Below, piece by piece: positions 7,554 to 15,583 of a stretch of DNA of 30,625 bases. Below the pieces are notes generated by a model. It worked only from the letters and a program-made list of their open reading frames with translations. It had not been told where the DNA came from and searched no databases. The DNA comes from JAYFRL01 sp034925905. Lineage in GTDB: Bacteria; Bacillota; Clostridia; Lachnospirales; Anaerotignaceae. Where the stretch lies: positions 1 through 30,625 of the forward strand of contig JAYFRL010000035.1 in the NCBI GenBank assembly GCA_034925905.1, read 5' to 3'. Made by a program: the position numbers and the translations under genes. The stretch's first letter is position 1, and each line of letters starts with the position of its first letter.

Positions 7554-7657
7554 GTATTATTTGCACCTCCTGAAATTTAAAAATAATTATATCTACAAAT
7601 CTTAATTACGGTCTCTTAGGGTTCCTGCCCCTGTCTTAACCATATTTTATTAGGCAA

Positions 7658-7771
7658 TCAGCCTTGTTTTTGTTTATGCTTAGGGTTCTCGCAGATTACC
7701 ATTACGCGACCCTTTCTTTTTATAATTTTGCATTTTTCACACATAGGTTTTACTGATGGTCTAACCTTCAT
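7658..7771 (-). CDS. rpmJ: 50S ribosomal protein L36, zinc form
   Basis: This 37-residue ORF starts MKVRPSVKPMCEKCKII and ends NPKHKQKQG. It is the zinc-binding type of bL36, with ligands Cys11, Cys14, Cys27 and His32 all present. The ATG at 7771 follows a GAGAGGAGCGATC binding site. Its place between infA and rpsM is the standard one in Firmicutes. Confidence 0.97.
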   Translation of the reverse strand: MKVRPSVKPMCEKCKIIKRKGRVMVICENPKHKQKQG

Positions 7772-7798
7772 TGTGATCGCTCCTCTCTAAAAGGTCTG

Positions 7799-8017
7799 TT
7801 ACTTCGCTCTCCATATTATTCTTCCTTTTGTGAGGTCATATGGAGACATTTCAATTAAAACTTTGTCCCCCGGCAAAATCCTGATGAAGTTCATCCGAAG
7901 CTTGCCGGAAATATGCGCCAATATCTTATGGCCATTTTCCAATTCAACTTGGAACATGGCATTGGGTAGCTTTTCTAAAACGGTACCCTCTACTTCGATA
8001 ACGTCATCTTTTGACAA
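7799..8017 (-). CDS. infA: Translation initiation factor IF-1
   Basis: IF-1 binds the A site of the 30S subunit during initiation. The 72-residue OB-fold protein begins SKDDVIEVEGTVLEKLPN after the start and contains GHKILAHISGKLRMNFIRIL. The start codon is TTG at 8017, with AAGGAGG 8 nt upstream. No ATG or GTG is available in frame nearby, so the TTG start is secure. It lies 14 bp after the KOW-domain gene. Confidence 0.98.
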   Translation of the reverse strand: MSKDDVIEVEGTVLEKLPNAMFQVELENGHKILAHISGKLRMNFIRILPGDKVLIEMSPYDLTKGRIIWRAK

Positions 8018-8031
8018 TGCTAAGAACCTCC

Positions 8032-8298
8032 TTAAATGTTTGCTGCTACATTCTTCAACGCCTTTTCAATTTCAGAATTTGTTATAGTTTCACCGTTTAT
8101 AATTTTCTCGCCGAGTTCACTGAAAACAAAGCCTGTTTTTTGGACGTGCATTACTTTTTTCTTCTTTGGACGTTCAATGGGTCTTAATGTGCCATCGGTC
8201 AGATACAAATAATTTTCTTCAAAAGAAAGAATTATAAATGCCCTGCCCTTATCCCGTCCGCATTTTGAATAAACCACCTGACCGGGAAAAAATTCCAT
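8032..8298 (-). CDS. KOW-domain RNA-binding protein
   Basis: This 88-residue protein has a KOW-like N-terminus, FFPGQVVYSKCGRDKGRAF, followed by a short beta-rich part and a KKKKVMHV stretch. Proteins of this type, distantly related to the L14e/L6e ribosomal family, are found between map and infA in many Clostridia. A role in the ribosome or translation is inferred from the domain and place. The ATG at 8298 was chosen because AGGTGA lies 5 nt upstream. An in-frame GTG three codons earlier overlaps that site. Confidence 0.88.
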   Translation of the reverse strand: MEFFPGQVVYSKCGRDKGRAFIILSFEENYLYLTDGTLRPIERPKKKKVMHVQKTGFVFSELGEKIINGETITNSEIEKALKNVAANI

Positions 8299-8339
8299 AA
8301 ACTTCACCTCAGTTTATAAAGCAACAGCCGCAAAATACC

Positions 8340-9086
8340 TTATATAGTGAGAAGTTCCGGTTCGCCATCGGTGATAACAACAGTATTTTCATAATGCGCC
8401 GAATTTCGCCCATCTTTTGTTACAGCGGTCCAACCATCATCTAAAACTTCAAGATAGTATGTGCCCGCATTAACCATGGGTTCTATTGCAATAACCATTC
8501 CCTTTTGAAGCTTGGGGCCTCTTGCCAGCTGCCTATAGTTAGGAACAGCCGGATCTTCGTGCATATGCCTTCCGATTCCGTGTCCAACATAATCCCTCAC
8601 AACCGAAAAGCCGTAAGATTCAACGTAATCCTGAATGGCAGCCCCTATTTCATGGAGATGGCAGCCGCTTCTTGCAAATTTAAGGCCCTTGAAAAAACTT
8701 TCTTTCGTCACTTCAATAAGGTGTTTATTTTCCTCGGTAATTTCACCAACGCCGTATGTCCTTGCAGCGTCACCATGAAAACCGCCTATATATGCTCCCA
8801 TGTCTATGCTTATTATATCGCCTTCCTTAAGCTTCCTGTCGCTTGGGATTCCATGCACAATTTCATCGTTTACGGAAGTGCATATAGATGCCGGAAAGCC
8901 ACCGTAGCCTTTGAATGAAGGAGCCGCATTTCGGCTTAATATATATTCTTCGGCGATTTTATCAAGCTCACGGGTTGTTATGCCGGGGCGAACCTCTGCT
9001 CTTAATATTTCGTCAAGCCTTGCGAGAATTTTACCGGCAATCCGCATTTTTTCAATTTGCTCGCCAGTTTTTATCGTAATTGCCAT
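8340..9086 (-). CDS. map: Type I methionine aminopeptidase
   Basis: Map removes the initiator methionine from nascent proteins. All five metal ligands of the family are visible: Asp95 in SIDMG, Asp106 in FHGD, His169 in VGHGIGR, Glu202 in AIEP and Glu233 in HYENT. At 248 residues it is a normal short type I enzyme without N-terminal extension. Its ATG overlaps the adk stop by one base (TAATG), so the two genes are translationally coupled, in the classic secY-adk-map order. Confidence 0.98.
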   Translation of the reverse strand: MAITIKTGEQIEKMRIAGKILARLDEILRAEVRPGITTRELDKIAEEYILSRNAAPSFKGYGGFPASICTSVNDEIVHGIPSDRKLKEGDIISIDMGAYIGGFHGDAARTYGVGEITEENKHLIEVTKESFFKGLKFARSGCHLHEIGAAIQDYVESYGFSVVRDYVGHGIGRHMHEDPAVPNYRQLARGPKLQKGMVIAIEPMVNAGTYYLEVLDDGWTAVTKDGRNSAHYENTVVITDGEPELLTI

Positions 9087-9724
9087 TAAGCTCGCTCTCC
9101 TAAGTTTTTGATGATGCTTCCAAAAACCTCATCTATTGTCCCTAAACCATTAACTTCAAAAAGAACGCCTTTTTCTTTATAATAGTCAACTAAAGGCTCT
9201 GACATTTCATGAAATGTTTTAAGTCTTTCCTTGCCTGCTTCATAAGTGTCGTCTTTTCTTTGTGTCAAAGCGGAACCGCATTCATCACACACATCGGGAG
9301 CTTTAGAAGGATTAAAAATTTTATTGTAGGAAGCTCCGCATTTTGGGCAAGTTTGGCGAGCCGTTATTCTTTCAAGCATAACATCGTCCGGAACATTTAA
9401 ATATATAGCCCTGTCTATCTTCCCTACAAGCTCGTCGAGCTTTTCCGCCTGAACTTTCGTTCTCGGAAAACCGTCAAGCAAAAATCCGTTTTTGCAATCA
9501 TCCTGTGCTATACGGGACTTAACTATTTCTATTATAAGGTCATCGGAAACTAAAGCTCCCGAAGCCATTACACTTTTAACCTTTAACCCAAGCTCCGTTC
9601 CTTTTGCAACTTCTTCCCTGAGCATATCACCCGTTGAAATATAAGCAAAATTATAATAAGCTATAAGTTTTCTTGCTTGAGTTCCTTTGCCTGCTGCAGG
9701 AGCTCCTATAAGAACTAATTTCAT
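9086..9724 (-). CDS. adk: Adenylate kinase, zinc-lid form
   Basis: Adk interconverts ATP plus AMP with two ADP. The 212-residue product has the P-loop GAPAAGKGT at 7-15, the AMP-binding LLDGFPRT at about 82-89 and a long LID domain. The LID carries four cysteines, C126, C129, C146 and C149, the structural zinc site common in Gram-positive enzymes. It follows secY by 40 bp and overlaps map by one base. Confidence 0.98.
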   Translation of the reverse strand: MKLVLIGAPAAGKGTQARKLIAYYNFAYISTGDMLREEVAKGTELGLKVKSVMASGALVSDDLIIEIVKSRIAQDDCKNGFLLDGFPRTKVQAEKLDELVGKIDRAIYLNVPDDVMLERITARQTCPKCGASYNKIFNPSKAPDVCDECGSALTQRKDDTYEAGKERLKTFHEMSEPLVDYYKEKGVLFEVNGLGTIDEVFGSIIKNLGERA

Positions 9725-9764
9725 AACTAATTACGTCTCCTTTTTTAGCTTAGCCAACCAAGCA

Positions 9765-11030
9765 TTAGGCATTTAAAAATCCTTTATAATGCCTCATTAA
9801 AAGCTGTGATTCCAAAGCTTTAACAATATCCAGGCATACGCCAACAACGATTATGAGAGTTGTTCCTCCAAAGCCTACATTCATGCCAAGCACCCATTGT
9901 AAAACTATAGGCACCATGGCCAAAACAGCATAAGCAATGGCTCCTACAAAAGTTATACGGCTTACGATTTTCGTTATATATGCGCTTGTGGGCTGGCCTG
10001 GTCTTATGCCGGGTATAAACCCTCCGTTTTTCTTCATATTTTCCGCAATTTCATTTGGATTGATAACAATTGACGTATAAAAATATGTGAAAACTATTAT
10101 AAGCAATATATAGATAATCGAACCAACAGGATGTGTCATGCTTAAATATTTTATTATGTTTGTGAAAATTTCACCTTTGTTTGATATAAACTGCCCTATG
10201 GTTTCAGGAAACTGAATGAGCGATATCGCAAAAATTATGGAGATAACACCTGAGGTGTTAACCTTTATTGGCATAAATGTGCTTTGACCGCCATATTGCC
10301 TGTGTCCTGCCATTTTTGAGGAATATTGAACTGCAAGCCTTCTTTCGCCTTCATGCACAACAACTATAAAAGCTATTACTGCAAGCAAAACCAAGATGAG
10401 TCCCACAACTTTGATAATTCCTGAAACTTCTCCGCTTGTTGCGTAATAATATAATGTTCTTGCGCCGGCCGGAAGGTTTGACACTATATTTACAAAAATA
10501 ACCATTGACGACCCGTTTGAAACTCCTTTTGCAGTAATCTGCTCTGCAAGCCACATTATAAATGTTGTTCCACACATAAGTGAAATTACACAAATAACAT
10601 ACAAAAACATACTGTTTGAAATAAACATGCTTTTATAGCTATATGTTACGCCTATTCCTTGGATAAGAGCAAGAGCAACTGTAAGGTCACGGGAATAGCT
10701 CTGGATTTTCTTTCTTCCTTCTTCGCCTTCCTTATGCAGTTGTTCAAGTCTTGGAATAGCTATTGTGAGAAGCTGCATAATAATCGAAGATGTGATATAT
10801 GGTCCGATACCCATTGAAAATATAGACCACCTGGAATTTGCTCCGCCTGCGATTATATTATATAATGTTCCTGTTGAGTTGAGATCTTGGGCTGCCTTAA
10901 CTGCCGCAACATCAATGCCCGGAAGCGAAATGTGGCAGCCAAGTCTGATAATTGCAAGTATCAGCAAGGTATAAAGTATTTTCTTGCGTATTTCCTTTAC
11001 TTTCCATGCGTTAATAAATACACCGAACAA
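9765..11030 (-). CDS. secY: Protein translocase channel subunit SecY
   Basis: SecY is the protein-conducting channel of the Sec machinery in the cytoplasmic membrane. The 421-residue product has the usual ten hydrophobic segments, the family blocks SMGIGPYITSSIIMQLL and GQSTFMPIKVNTSGVI (both near full), and the loop GFIPGIRPG before the eighth segment. The only reasonable start is a TTG at 11030 placed directly after the rplO TAA, with GAGGTGATC just upstream. The N-terminus NAWKVKEIRKKIL fits Clostridial SecY. Confidence 0.97.
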   Translation of the reverse strand: MFGVFINAWKVKEIRKKILYTLLILAIIRLGCHISLPGIDVAAVKAAQDLNSTGTLYNIIAGGANSRWSIFSMGIGPYITSSIIMQLLTIAIPRLEQLHKEGEEGRKKIQSYSRDLTVALALIQGIGVTYSYKSMFISNSMFLYVICVISLMCGTTFIMWLAEQITAKGVSNGSSMVIFVNIVSNLPAGARTLYYYATSGEVSGIIKVVGLILVLLAVIAFIVVVHEGERRLAVQYSSKMAGHRQYGGQSTFMPIKVNTSGVISIIFAISLIQFPETIGQFISNKGEIFTNIIKYLSMTHPVGSIIYILLIIVFTYFYTSIVINPNEIAENMKKNGGFIPGIRPGQPTSAYITKIVSRITFVGAIAYAVLAMVPIVLQWVLGMNVGFGGTTLIIVVGVCLDIVKALESQLLMRHYKGFLNA

Positions 11031-11471
11031 TTAGATCACCTCTGCTTTGCCTCCGGCAGCTTCTATTTTTTCAACGGCAGATTTGCTGAATTGGTTAACT
11101 CTTACAACAAGTTTTTTGTTAAGCTCACCAACTCCTAAAACTTTGACTCCATCTCTTGGATTGCTGATAAGCCCAACAGACTTTAACGCTTCAATATCAA
11201 CTAAAGCCCCGTCATCAAAAACATCTAAATTTATAAGATTAACTGAAACTATGTCCTTTGAGTTCCTGCACTTAAAGCCGCGTTTTGGAAGTCTTCTGTA
11301 AAGAGGCATCTGACCGCCTTCAAATCCCGATTTTCCACCGCTGCCTGAACGTGCTCCCTGGCCTTTATGTCCTCTGCCCGCTGTCTTTCCGTTGCCTGAA
11401 GCGTGCCCTCTTCCTCTTCTCCAGTTTTTCTGAGTAGAGCCTTCAGCAGGTCTTAAATCTGTCAATTTCAT
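11031..11471 (-). CDS. rplO: 50S ribosomal protein L15
   Basis: L15 (uL15) is a late-assembling protein of the large subunit. With the ATG at 11471, which follows AAGGAGGTG at proper spacing, it has 146 residues. The N-terminus MKLTDLRPAEGSTQK and the glycine-rich GHKGQGARSGSGGK region are diagnostic. An upstream in-frame extension of 14 codons covers the ribosome binding site and was discarded. The TAA stop abuts the secY TTG with no intervening base. Confidence 0.98.
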   Translation of the reverse strand: MKLTDLRPAEGSTQKNWRRGRGHASGNGKTAGRGHKGQGARSGSGGKSGFEGGQMPLYRRLPKRGFKCRNSKDIVSVNLINLDVFDDGALVDIEALKSVGLISNPRDGVKVLGVGELNKKLVVRVNQFSKSAVEKIEAAGGKAEVI

Positions 11472-11490
11472 TTTTAAGCACCTCCTTCGA

Positions 11491-11673
11491 TTATATTTCT
11501 TCAACCTTAACAAGATGGCAAACCTGGCTAATCATCCCTCTTGTTGCAGGATTGTCTTGTTTTACAACTGAACTGTTAAGCTTCCCTAATCCAAGAGCCT
11601 GAACAGTTTTTTTGTGCTTTGATATGGCACCTATAGTAGATTTAACTAATGTTATCTTTAATTCAGAAGCCAA
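11491..11673 (-). CDS. rpmD: 50S ribosomal protein L30
   Basis: L30 (uL30) is a small large-subunit protein. The 60-residue product, LKITLVKSTIGAISKHKKTV at the N-terminal side, has the family length and the LGLGKLNSSVV block. The start is a TTG at 11673, 7 nt after AAGGAGG, and there is no alternative ATG. It lies 12 bp after rpsE, in the usual rpsE-rpmD-rplO order. Confidence 0.97.
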   Translation of the reverse strand: MASELKITLVKSTIGAISKHKKTVQALGLGKLNSSVVKQDNPATRGMISQVCHLVKVEEI

Positions 11674-11685
11674 TGTTATTCCTCC

Positions 11686-12189
11686 TTAGCCCAAAAGTTC
11701 TTCTACCGAAATGCCGCGTAATTTTGCAACTCTCTCAGGTGTTGTTACTCTGCCTAAACCTTCGATTGTAGCATTTACAACATTTCTTTTATTATTGGAA
11801 CCTATGGATTTTGTTCTGATATTGCGGATTCCGGCAAGCTCAAGAACGGCGCGGACAGCGCCTCCGGCTATTACGCCAGTACCTTCTGAGGCCGGCATAA
11901 GCAATACGTTTGCACTGCCGAATTTGCCCTTTATTTCATGATATAAGCTATCAGCTTCATTTCTATCAACTGTTATAATATTTTTCATTGCATCTTCTTT
12001 TCCCTTGCGGATAGCATCGGGAATTTCCGAAGCTTTTCCAAGTCCGCAACCAACGTGTCCGTTTCCGTCTCCAACAACCACAAGGGCTGCGAATCTAAAT
12101 GTACGTCCACCTTTAACAACCTTTGTAACACGGTTGATGGTTACGACTTTATCTTTAAGATCAAGGGTGCTTGGATCAATTCTCTTCAA
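11686..12189 (-). CDS. rpsE: 30S ribosomal protein S5
   Basis: S5 (uS5) contributes to decoding accuracy. The 167-residue product has VVTINRVTKVVKGGRTFRF and ALVVVGDGNGHVGCGLGKA in its N-terminal double-stranded RNA-binding domain, and a C-terminal half ending RGISVEELLG. The start is a TTG at 12189 with AAGGAGG 8 nt upstream. It lies between rplR and rpmD. Confidence 0.98.
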   Translation of the reverse strand: MKRIDPSTLDLKDKVVTINRVTKVVKGGRTFRFAALVVVGDGNGHVGCGLGKASEIPDAIRKGKEDAMKNIITVDRNEADSLYHEIKGKFGSANVLLMPASEGTGVIAGGAVRAVLELAGIRNIRTKSIGSNNKRNVVNATIEGLGRVTTPERVAKLRGISVEELLG

Positions 12190-12207
12190 TGTGCTTCCCT
12201 CCTTACT

Positions 12208-12576
12208 CTAGAATTGCAAGCCGGCTTCCCTTGCCGCTTCGGCAAGAGCCTGAACTTTTCCGTGATATATATATCCGCCACGATCGAAAACCACTTCTGT
12301 TATCCCTTTTTCAATGGCTTTCTTTGCAATGGCTTCACCAACTGCTTTTGCAGCCTCTACTGTTGAAGTATGCTCTGTTTTTGAAGCGATTTCGGATTCC
12401 ATAGTTGAAGCCGAAACAATCGTGTTGCCCGCCATATCGTCAATAATCTGAGCATACATATGCTTGCATGACCTGAATACAGCCAATCTTGGTTTTTGCG
12501 CGGTACCGTTAATCTTATTACGTATTCTGTAATGGCGTTTATTACGGGCAGCCGCACGTGATGGCTTGTTTATCAT
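12208..12576 (-). CDS. rplR: 50S ribosomal protein L18
   Basis: L18 (uL18) binds 5S rRNA with L5. The 122-residue product shows HYRIRNKINGTAQKPRLAVF at 15-34 in substance and the C-terminal VVFDRGGYIYHGKVQALAEAA block. The ATG at 12576 has a GGAGTGAAATCC site before it. Spacing to rplF is 18 bp. Confidence 0.98.
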   Translation of the reverse strand: MINKPSRAAARNKRHYRIRNKINGTAQKPRLAVFRSCKHMYAQIIDDMAGNTIVSASTMESEIASKTEHTSTVEAAKAVGEAIAKKAIEKGITEVVFDRGGYIYHGKVQALAEAAREAGLQF

Positions 12577-12594
12577 ATGGATTTCACTCCTTTA

Positions 12595-13134
12595 TTATTT
12601 CTTACCTGTTTTACCAACTTTACGTCTGATGTGTTCGTCTAAATATTTTATACCTTTTCCTTTATACGGCTCAGGCGGACGCTTTGTTCTGATCTCAGCG
12701 GCATACTGCCCTACTTTTTCTTTGTCTATACCTCTAATAATAATCTTATTGCCCTCTACGGTTGATTCTATACCTTCAGGATCCATCATTTCAACCGGAT
12801 GAGAATATCCAAGGGTTAGCACGAGCTTTTTGCCTTGCTTTGAGGCTCTATAGCCAACGCCGTTAATCTCTAAGGTTTTTTCATACCCTGAGGTAACTCC
12901 AACAACCATATTGTTTATTAAGGTACGCGTTAAACCGTGTAATGATTTATGCCTTTTTAAATCGCTGGGTCTTTCAACTGTAAGTACTCCAGCATCAATT
13001 GCGATGTTCATGTCCTCAGAAAGCTTTCTTGCAAGGTTTCCCTTTGGTCCTTTAACGGTAACCATGTTGCCTTCTTCAAGCTTTATTTCAACTCCCGCAG
13101 GAATTGCAACGGGTAATTTGCCTATACGAGACAT
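12595..13134 (-). CDS. rplF: 50S ribosomal protein L6
   Basis: L6 (uL6) lies near the factor-binding site of the large subunit. From the ATG at 13134, 7 nt after AAGGAGGT, it has 179 residues, beginning MSRIGKLPVAIPAGVEI and ending with the family block PEPYKGKGIKYLDEHIRRK. The frame remains open three codons upstream, but that GTG is part of the binding site itself. It follows rpsH by 36 bp. Confidence 0.98.
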   Translation of the reverse strand: MSRIGKLPVAIPAGVEIKLEEGNMVTVKGPKGNLARKLSEDMNIAIDAGVLTVERPSDLKRHKSLHGLTRTLINNMVVGVTSGYEKTLEINGVGYRASKQGKKLVLTLGYSHPVEMMDPEGIESTVEGNKIIIRGIDKEKVGQYAAEIRTKRPPEPYKGKGIKYLDEHIRRKVGKTGKK

Positions 13135-13170
13135 GTTCTGCACCTCCTTATATAATTCTGTTTTTAAAAC

Positions 13171-13572
13171 TTACCAGATAAACGCAACTACTTCTCCGCC
13201 AACACCTATGCCTCTTGCTTTTTTATCTGTCATAAGGCCTTTGCTTGTTGAGATAATTGCGATTCCGAGGCCTCCAAGAACCTTTGGAAGCTCATCTTTT
13301 CCGGCATATACTCTGAGTCCGGGTTTTGAAATTCTCTTTATACCCGAAATAACCTTTTCGTTTTTATCAACGCCATATTTAAGGTTGATATGAAGGGTCT
13401 TTTTAACTCCGTCTTCAACTACTTCGTAACCCTTGATATAGCCTTCTTCTGTTAATATATCAGCAATAGCCTTTTTCATAATTGAAGCGGGCACATCTAC
13501 TGTATTGTGTTTTGCAGTATTCCCATTTCTTATTCTAGTGAGCATATCTGCAATAGGATCACTCATTGACAT
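13171..13572 (-). CDS. rpsH: 30S ribosomal protein S8
   Basis: S8 (uS8) binds the central domain of 16S rRNA. The 133-residue product begins MSMSDPIADMLTRIRNG and ends with the conserved GIGGEV-like block ARGIGVGGEVVAFIW. Two ATGs are possible, at 13572 and 13566. The first was kept because AAAGGAGG lies 7 nt upstream of it. It is 20 bp after the S14 gene. Confidence 0.98.
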   Translation of the reverse strand: MSMSDPIADMLTRIRNGNTAKHNTVDVPASIMKKAIADILTEEGYIKGYEVVEDGVKKTLHINLKYGVDKNEKVISGIKRISKPGLRVYAGKDELPKVLGGLGIAIISTSKGLMTDKKARGIGVGGEVVAFIW

Positions 13573-13592
13573 TATAGTTCCTCCTTTCCCTT

Positions 13593-13778
13593 TTACCAGC
13601 TGGCTTTTTTAACTCCCGGGATTTGTCCTTTATAAGCTAATTCACGGAAGCAAATTCGGCAAATTCCATACTTCTTAAGGGTCGCGTGTGGTCTTCCACA
13701 AATTCTGCAACGTGTGTAAGCTCTAGTTGAAAACTTAGGCTTTCTTTGCTGCTTTATTATCATCGACTTTTTAGCCAT
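13593..13778 (-). CDS. rpsZ: 30S ribosomal protein S14, zinc form (type Z)
   Basis: This is the short S14 (uS14) of 61 residues with two CxxC pairs, RCRICGRPH and GICRICFRE, forming a zinc site. The start is the ATG at 13778 after AGGGAGGT. A 12-codon in-frame extension runs back into rplE and lacks its own binding site. Some annotations name this gene rpsN. No second, zinc-free S14 is present in the window. Confidence 0.97.
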   Translation of the reverse strand: MAKKSMIIKQQRKPKFSTRAYTRCRICGRPHATLKKYGICRICFRELAYKGQIPGVKKASW

Positions 13779-13791
13779 TTGTTTACCTCCC

Positions 13792-14331
13792 TTATTTACT
13801 GAATGGCATTCCAAATAATCTTAACAATTCTCTTGCTTCTTCATCCGTCTTTGCCGTAGTAACAAAGATGATGTCCATTCCTCTTATTTTATCGATTTTA
13901 TCATACTCGATTTCGGGGAATATAAGCTGTTCTTTTATACCTAAAGTATAGTTTCCTCTGCCGTCAAAGGAATTCGCCTTAATTCCTCTGAAGTCACGAA
14001 CACGAGGAAGCGCGATATTTATAAGCCTGTCTGCAAACTCATACATTCTGTCGCCGCGAAGCGTTACCTTACAGCCGATTGACATCCCCGCGCGAAGCTT
14101 AAAAGCTGCAATAGATTTCTTTGCTTTTGTTATAACTGGTTTTTGCCCTGAAATAGTCGTAAGGTCTTTAACTGCCCCATCAAGAGCCTTTGCATTTTCC
14201 TTCGCTTCTCCAACACCCATATTGACTACGATTTTCTCAATCTTAGGCACAGATAATTTATTTTTATATGAGAATTTACTCATCATTTCATTAACTAATT
14301 CTTTTTCGTAAATTTCTTTTAATCTGCTCAC
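13792..14331 (-). CDS. rplE: 50S ribosomal protein L5
   Basis: L5 (uL5) binds 5S rRNA and the P-site tRNA. The 179-residue product has KIEKIVVNMGVGEAKENAK near residue 30 and RGMDIIFVTTAKTDEEARELL near the end, both family hallmarks. The start codon is GTG at 14331, 8 nt after AAAGGAGG. It follows rplX by 24 bp. Confidence 0.98.
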   Translation of the reverse strand: MSRLKEIYEKELVNEMMSKFSYKNKLSVPKIEKIVVNMGVGEAKENAKALDGAVKDLTTISGQKPVITKAKKSIAAFKLRAGMSIGCKVTLRGDRMYEFADRLINIALPRVRDFRGIKANSFDGRGNYTLGIKEQLIFPEIEYDKIDKIRGMDIIFVTTAKTDEEARELLRLFGMPFSK

Positions 14332-14355
14332 TGCTTAACCTCCTTTCACGGTTTA

Positions 14356-14691
14356 TCAGTCGATAACTTCTCCTGTGGATTTAGCTATTCGCTGTTTCTT
14401 TGTAACTGTTTTCCCGTCTTTTTCTTCTGTGGTAAGCTTATAGCCTATTCTCGTAGGTTTGCCCTTATGAAGAAACATAACATTTGAAACGTGAAGAAAA
14501 GCTTCTTTCTTAACAATACCGCCCTGCTGATTTTCGCGGTTTGGTTTTGTATGTTTTGAAACCATATTCGCATTTTCAACAATTACTCGGTTTTTCTTTT
14601 TATCAACCGCAAGGATTTTCCCTTCCTTGCTCTTATCTTTTCCTGCGATTATAACTACCTTATCACCTTTTTTAATTTTCATTCCGGCCAC
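14356..14691 (-). CDS. rplX: 50S ribosomal protein L24
   Basis: L24 (uL24) is an assembly initiator near the tunnel exit. The N-terminal KOW motif, KIKKGDKVVIIAGKDKSKEG, is clear. The start is best placed at the GTG at 14691, giving 111 residues beginning MAGMKIKKGDK. AAGGAGG is 8 nt upstream of that GTG but 17 nt from the following ATG at 14682, too far for good initiation. The first possible codon upstream, at 14700, lies on the binding site. Confidence 0.96.
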   Translation of the reverse strand: MAGMKIKKGDKVVIIAGKDKSKEGKILAVDKKKNRVIVENANMVSKHTKPNRENQQGGIVKKEAFLHVSNVMFLHKGKPTRIGYKLTTEEKDGKTVTKKQRIAKSTGEVID

Positions 14692-14704
14692 GCAACACAC
14701 CTCC

Positions 14705-15073
14705 TTATAATACTTCGGGAGCGAGAGATAAAATCTTCATATATTGTTTTTCTCTAAGCTCTCTTGCAACAGGTCCAAATATACGTGTACCTCTTGGGTT
14801 TTTATCGTCTTTAATTATAACTGCTGCGTTGTCATCAAATCTTATATAAGAACCGTCAGGCCTTCCAACGGCTTTAACCGTACGTACAACAACTGCCTTA
14901 ACAACCTCGCCTTTTTTAACAACACCACCGGGTGTTGCGTCTTTAACAGTTGCAACTATTACGTCACCCACACCTGCATACCTTCTAGTGGAACCGCCTA
15001 AAACTCTTATGCAAAGAAGTTCTTTGGCACCTGAATTATCAGCTACTTTCAATCTGGATTCTTGCTGAACCAT
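14705..15073 (-). CDS. rplN: 50S ribosomal protein L14
   Basis: L14 (uL14) lies at the subunit interface. The 122-residue product is typical: MVQQESRLKVADNSGAKEL at the N-terminus and GTRIFGPVARELREKQYMKI near the end. It is followed by rplX and preceded by rpsQ with a 24-bp gap and a GAGGAGG binding site. Confidence 0.99.
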   Translation of the reverse strand: MVQQESRLKVADNSGAKELLCIRVLGGSTRRYAGVGDVIVATVKDATPGGVVKKGEVVKAVVVRTVKAVGRPDGSYIRFDDNAAVIIKDDKNPRGTRIFGPVARELREKQYMKILSLAPEVL

Positions 15074-15097
15074 GTTTGTTGCCTCCTCTCTTAAGGA

Positions 15098-15355
15098 TTA
15101 TTTCGCTTTTTCAATTATAGTCACAAGTCTCCATCTCTTGTCTTTTGACAACGGCCTTGTTTCCATAACCTTTACTTTGTCGCCTATCTGGCATTCGTTA
15201 TTCTCATCGTGAGCTTTAAGCTTATACGTTCTTTTGATGATTTTGCCATAAAGCGGATGTTTTACATTATTTTCAACTGCAACGACTATTGTTTTATCCA
15301 TTTTGTCGCTGACAACTTTTCCTACTCTTGTTTTGCGAAGGTTTCTTTCTTCCAC
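15098..15355 (-). CDS. rpsQ: 30S ribosomal protein S17
   Basis: S17 (uS17) is an OB-fold primary binder of 16S rRNA. The 85-residue product contains RKTRVGKVVSDKMDKTIVVA and KVKVMETRPLSKDKRWRLV. The start is GTG at 15355 with GAGGAGG 7 nt upstream. It lies 21 bp after rpmC. Confidence 0.98.
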   Translation of the reverse strand: MEERNLRKTRVGKVVSDKMDKTIVVAVENNVKHPLYGKIIKRTYKLKAHDENNECQIGDKVKVMETRPLSKDKRWRLVTIIEKAK

Positions 15356-15376
15356 AATGCGGCCTCCTCTCGCTTA

Positions 15377-15583
15377 TTATAAATTTCTTTGTTTCTGGGT
15401 AATTAACGTCTGAATTCTGGCTATGCTTTTACGCACTTCCTTAATTCTTGAAGTATTATCAAGCTGGTTTGTTGCATTCTGAAATCTGAGGTTAAATAAT
15501 TCTTTTTTTGCGGAAACGAGCTCATTATTTAATTCCTCAGCTGTTTTTGTCCTTAAATCCTTAACATAAACCTTAGTTTTCAC
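15377..15583 (-). CDS. rpmC: 50S ribosomal protein L29
   Basis: L29 (uL29) is a small helical protein at the tunnel exit. From the GTG at 15583 the product has 68 residues, MKTKVYVKDLRTKTAEEL onward, with the family core ELFNLRFQNATNQLDNTSRI (20 residues). AAGGTGAT sits 4-5 nt upstream of the GTG. An ATG ten codons earlier has no binding site. The start lies inside the end of rplP, an 11-bp overlap. Confidence 0.95.
   Translation of the reverse strand: MKTKVYVKDLRTKTAEELNNELVSAKKELFNLRFQNATNQLDNTSRIKEVRKSIARIQTLITQKQRNL

Noticed and set aside
7554..7657. A promoter before rpsM based on a TATAAT sequence.
   Set aside because: No acceptable -35 box lies 16-18 nt upstream, and the genes are probably read from upstream promoters.
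14682..14684. ATG start for rplX.
   Set aside because: AAGGAGG is 17 nt away from it, while the in-frame GTG at 14691 is 8 nt away.
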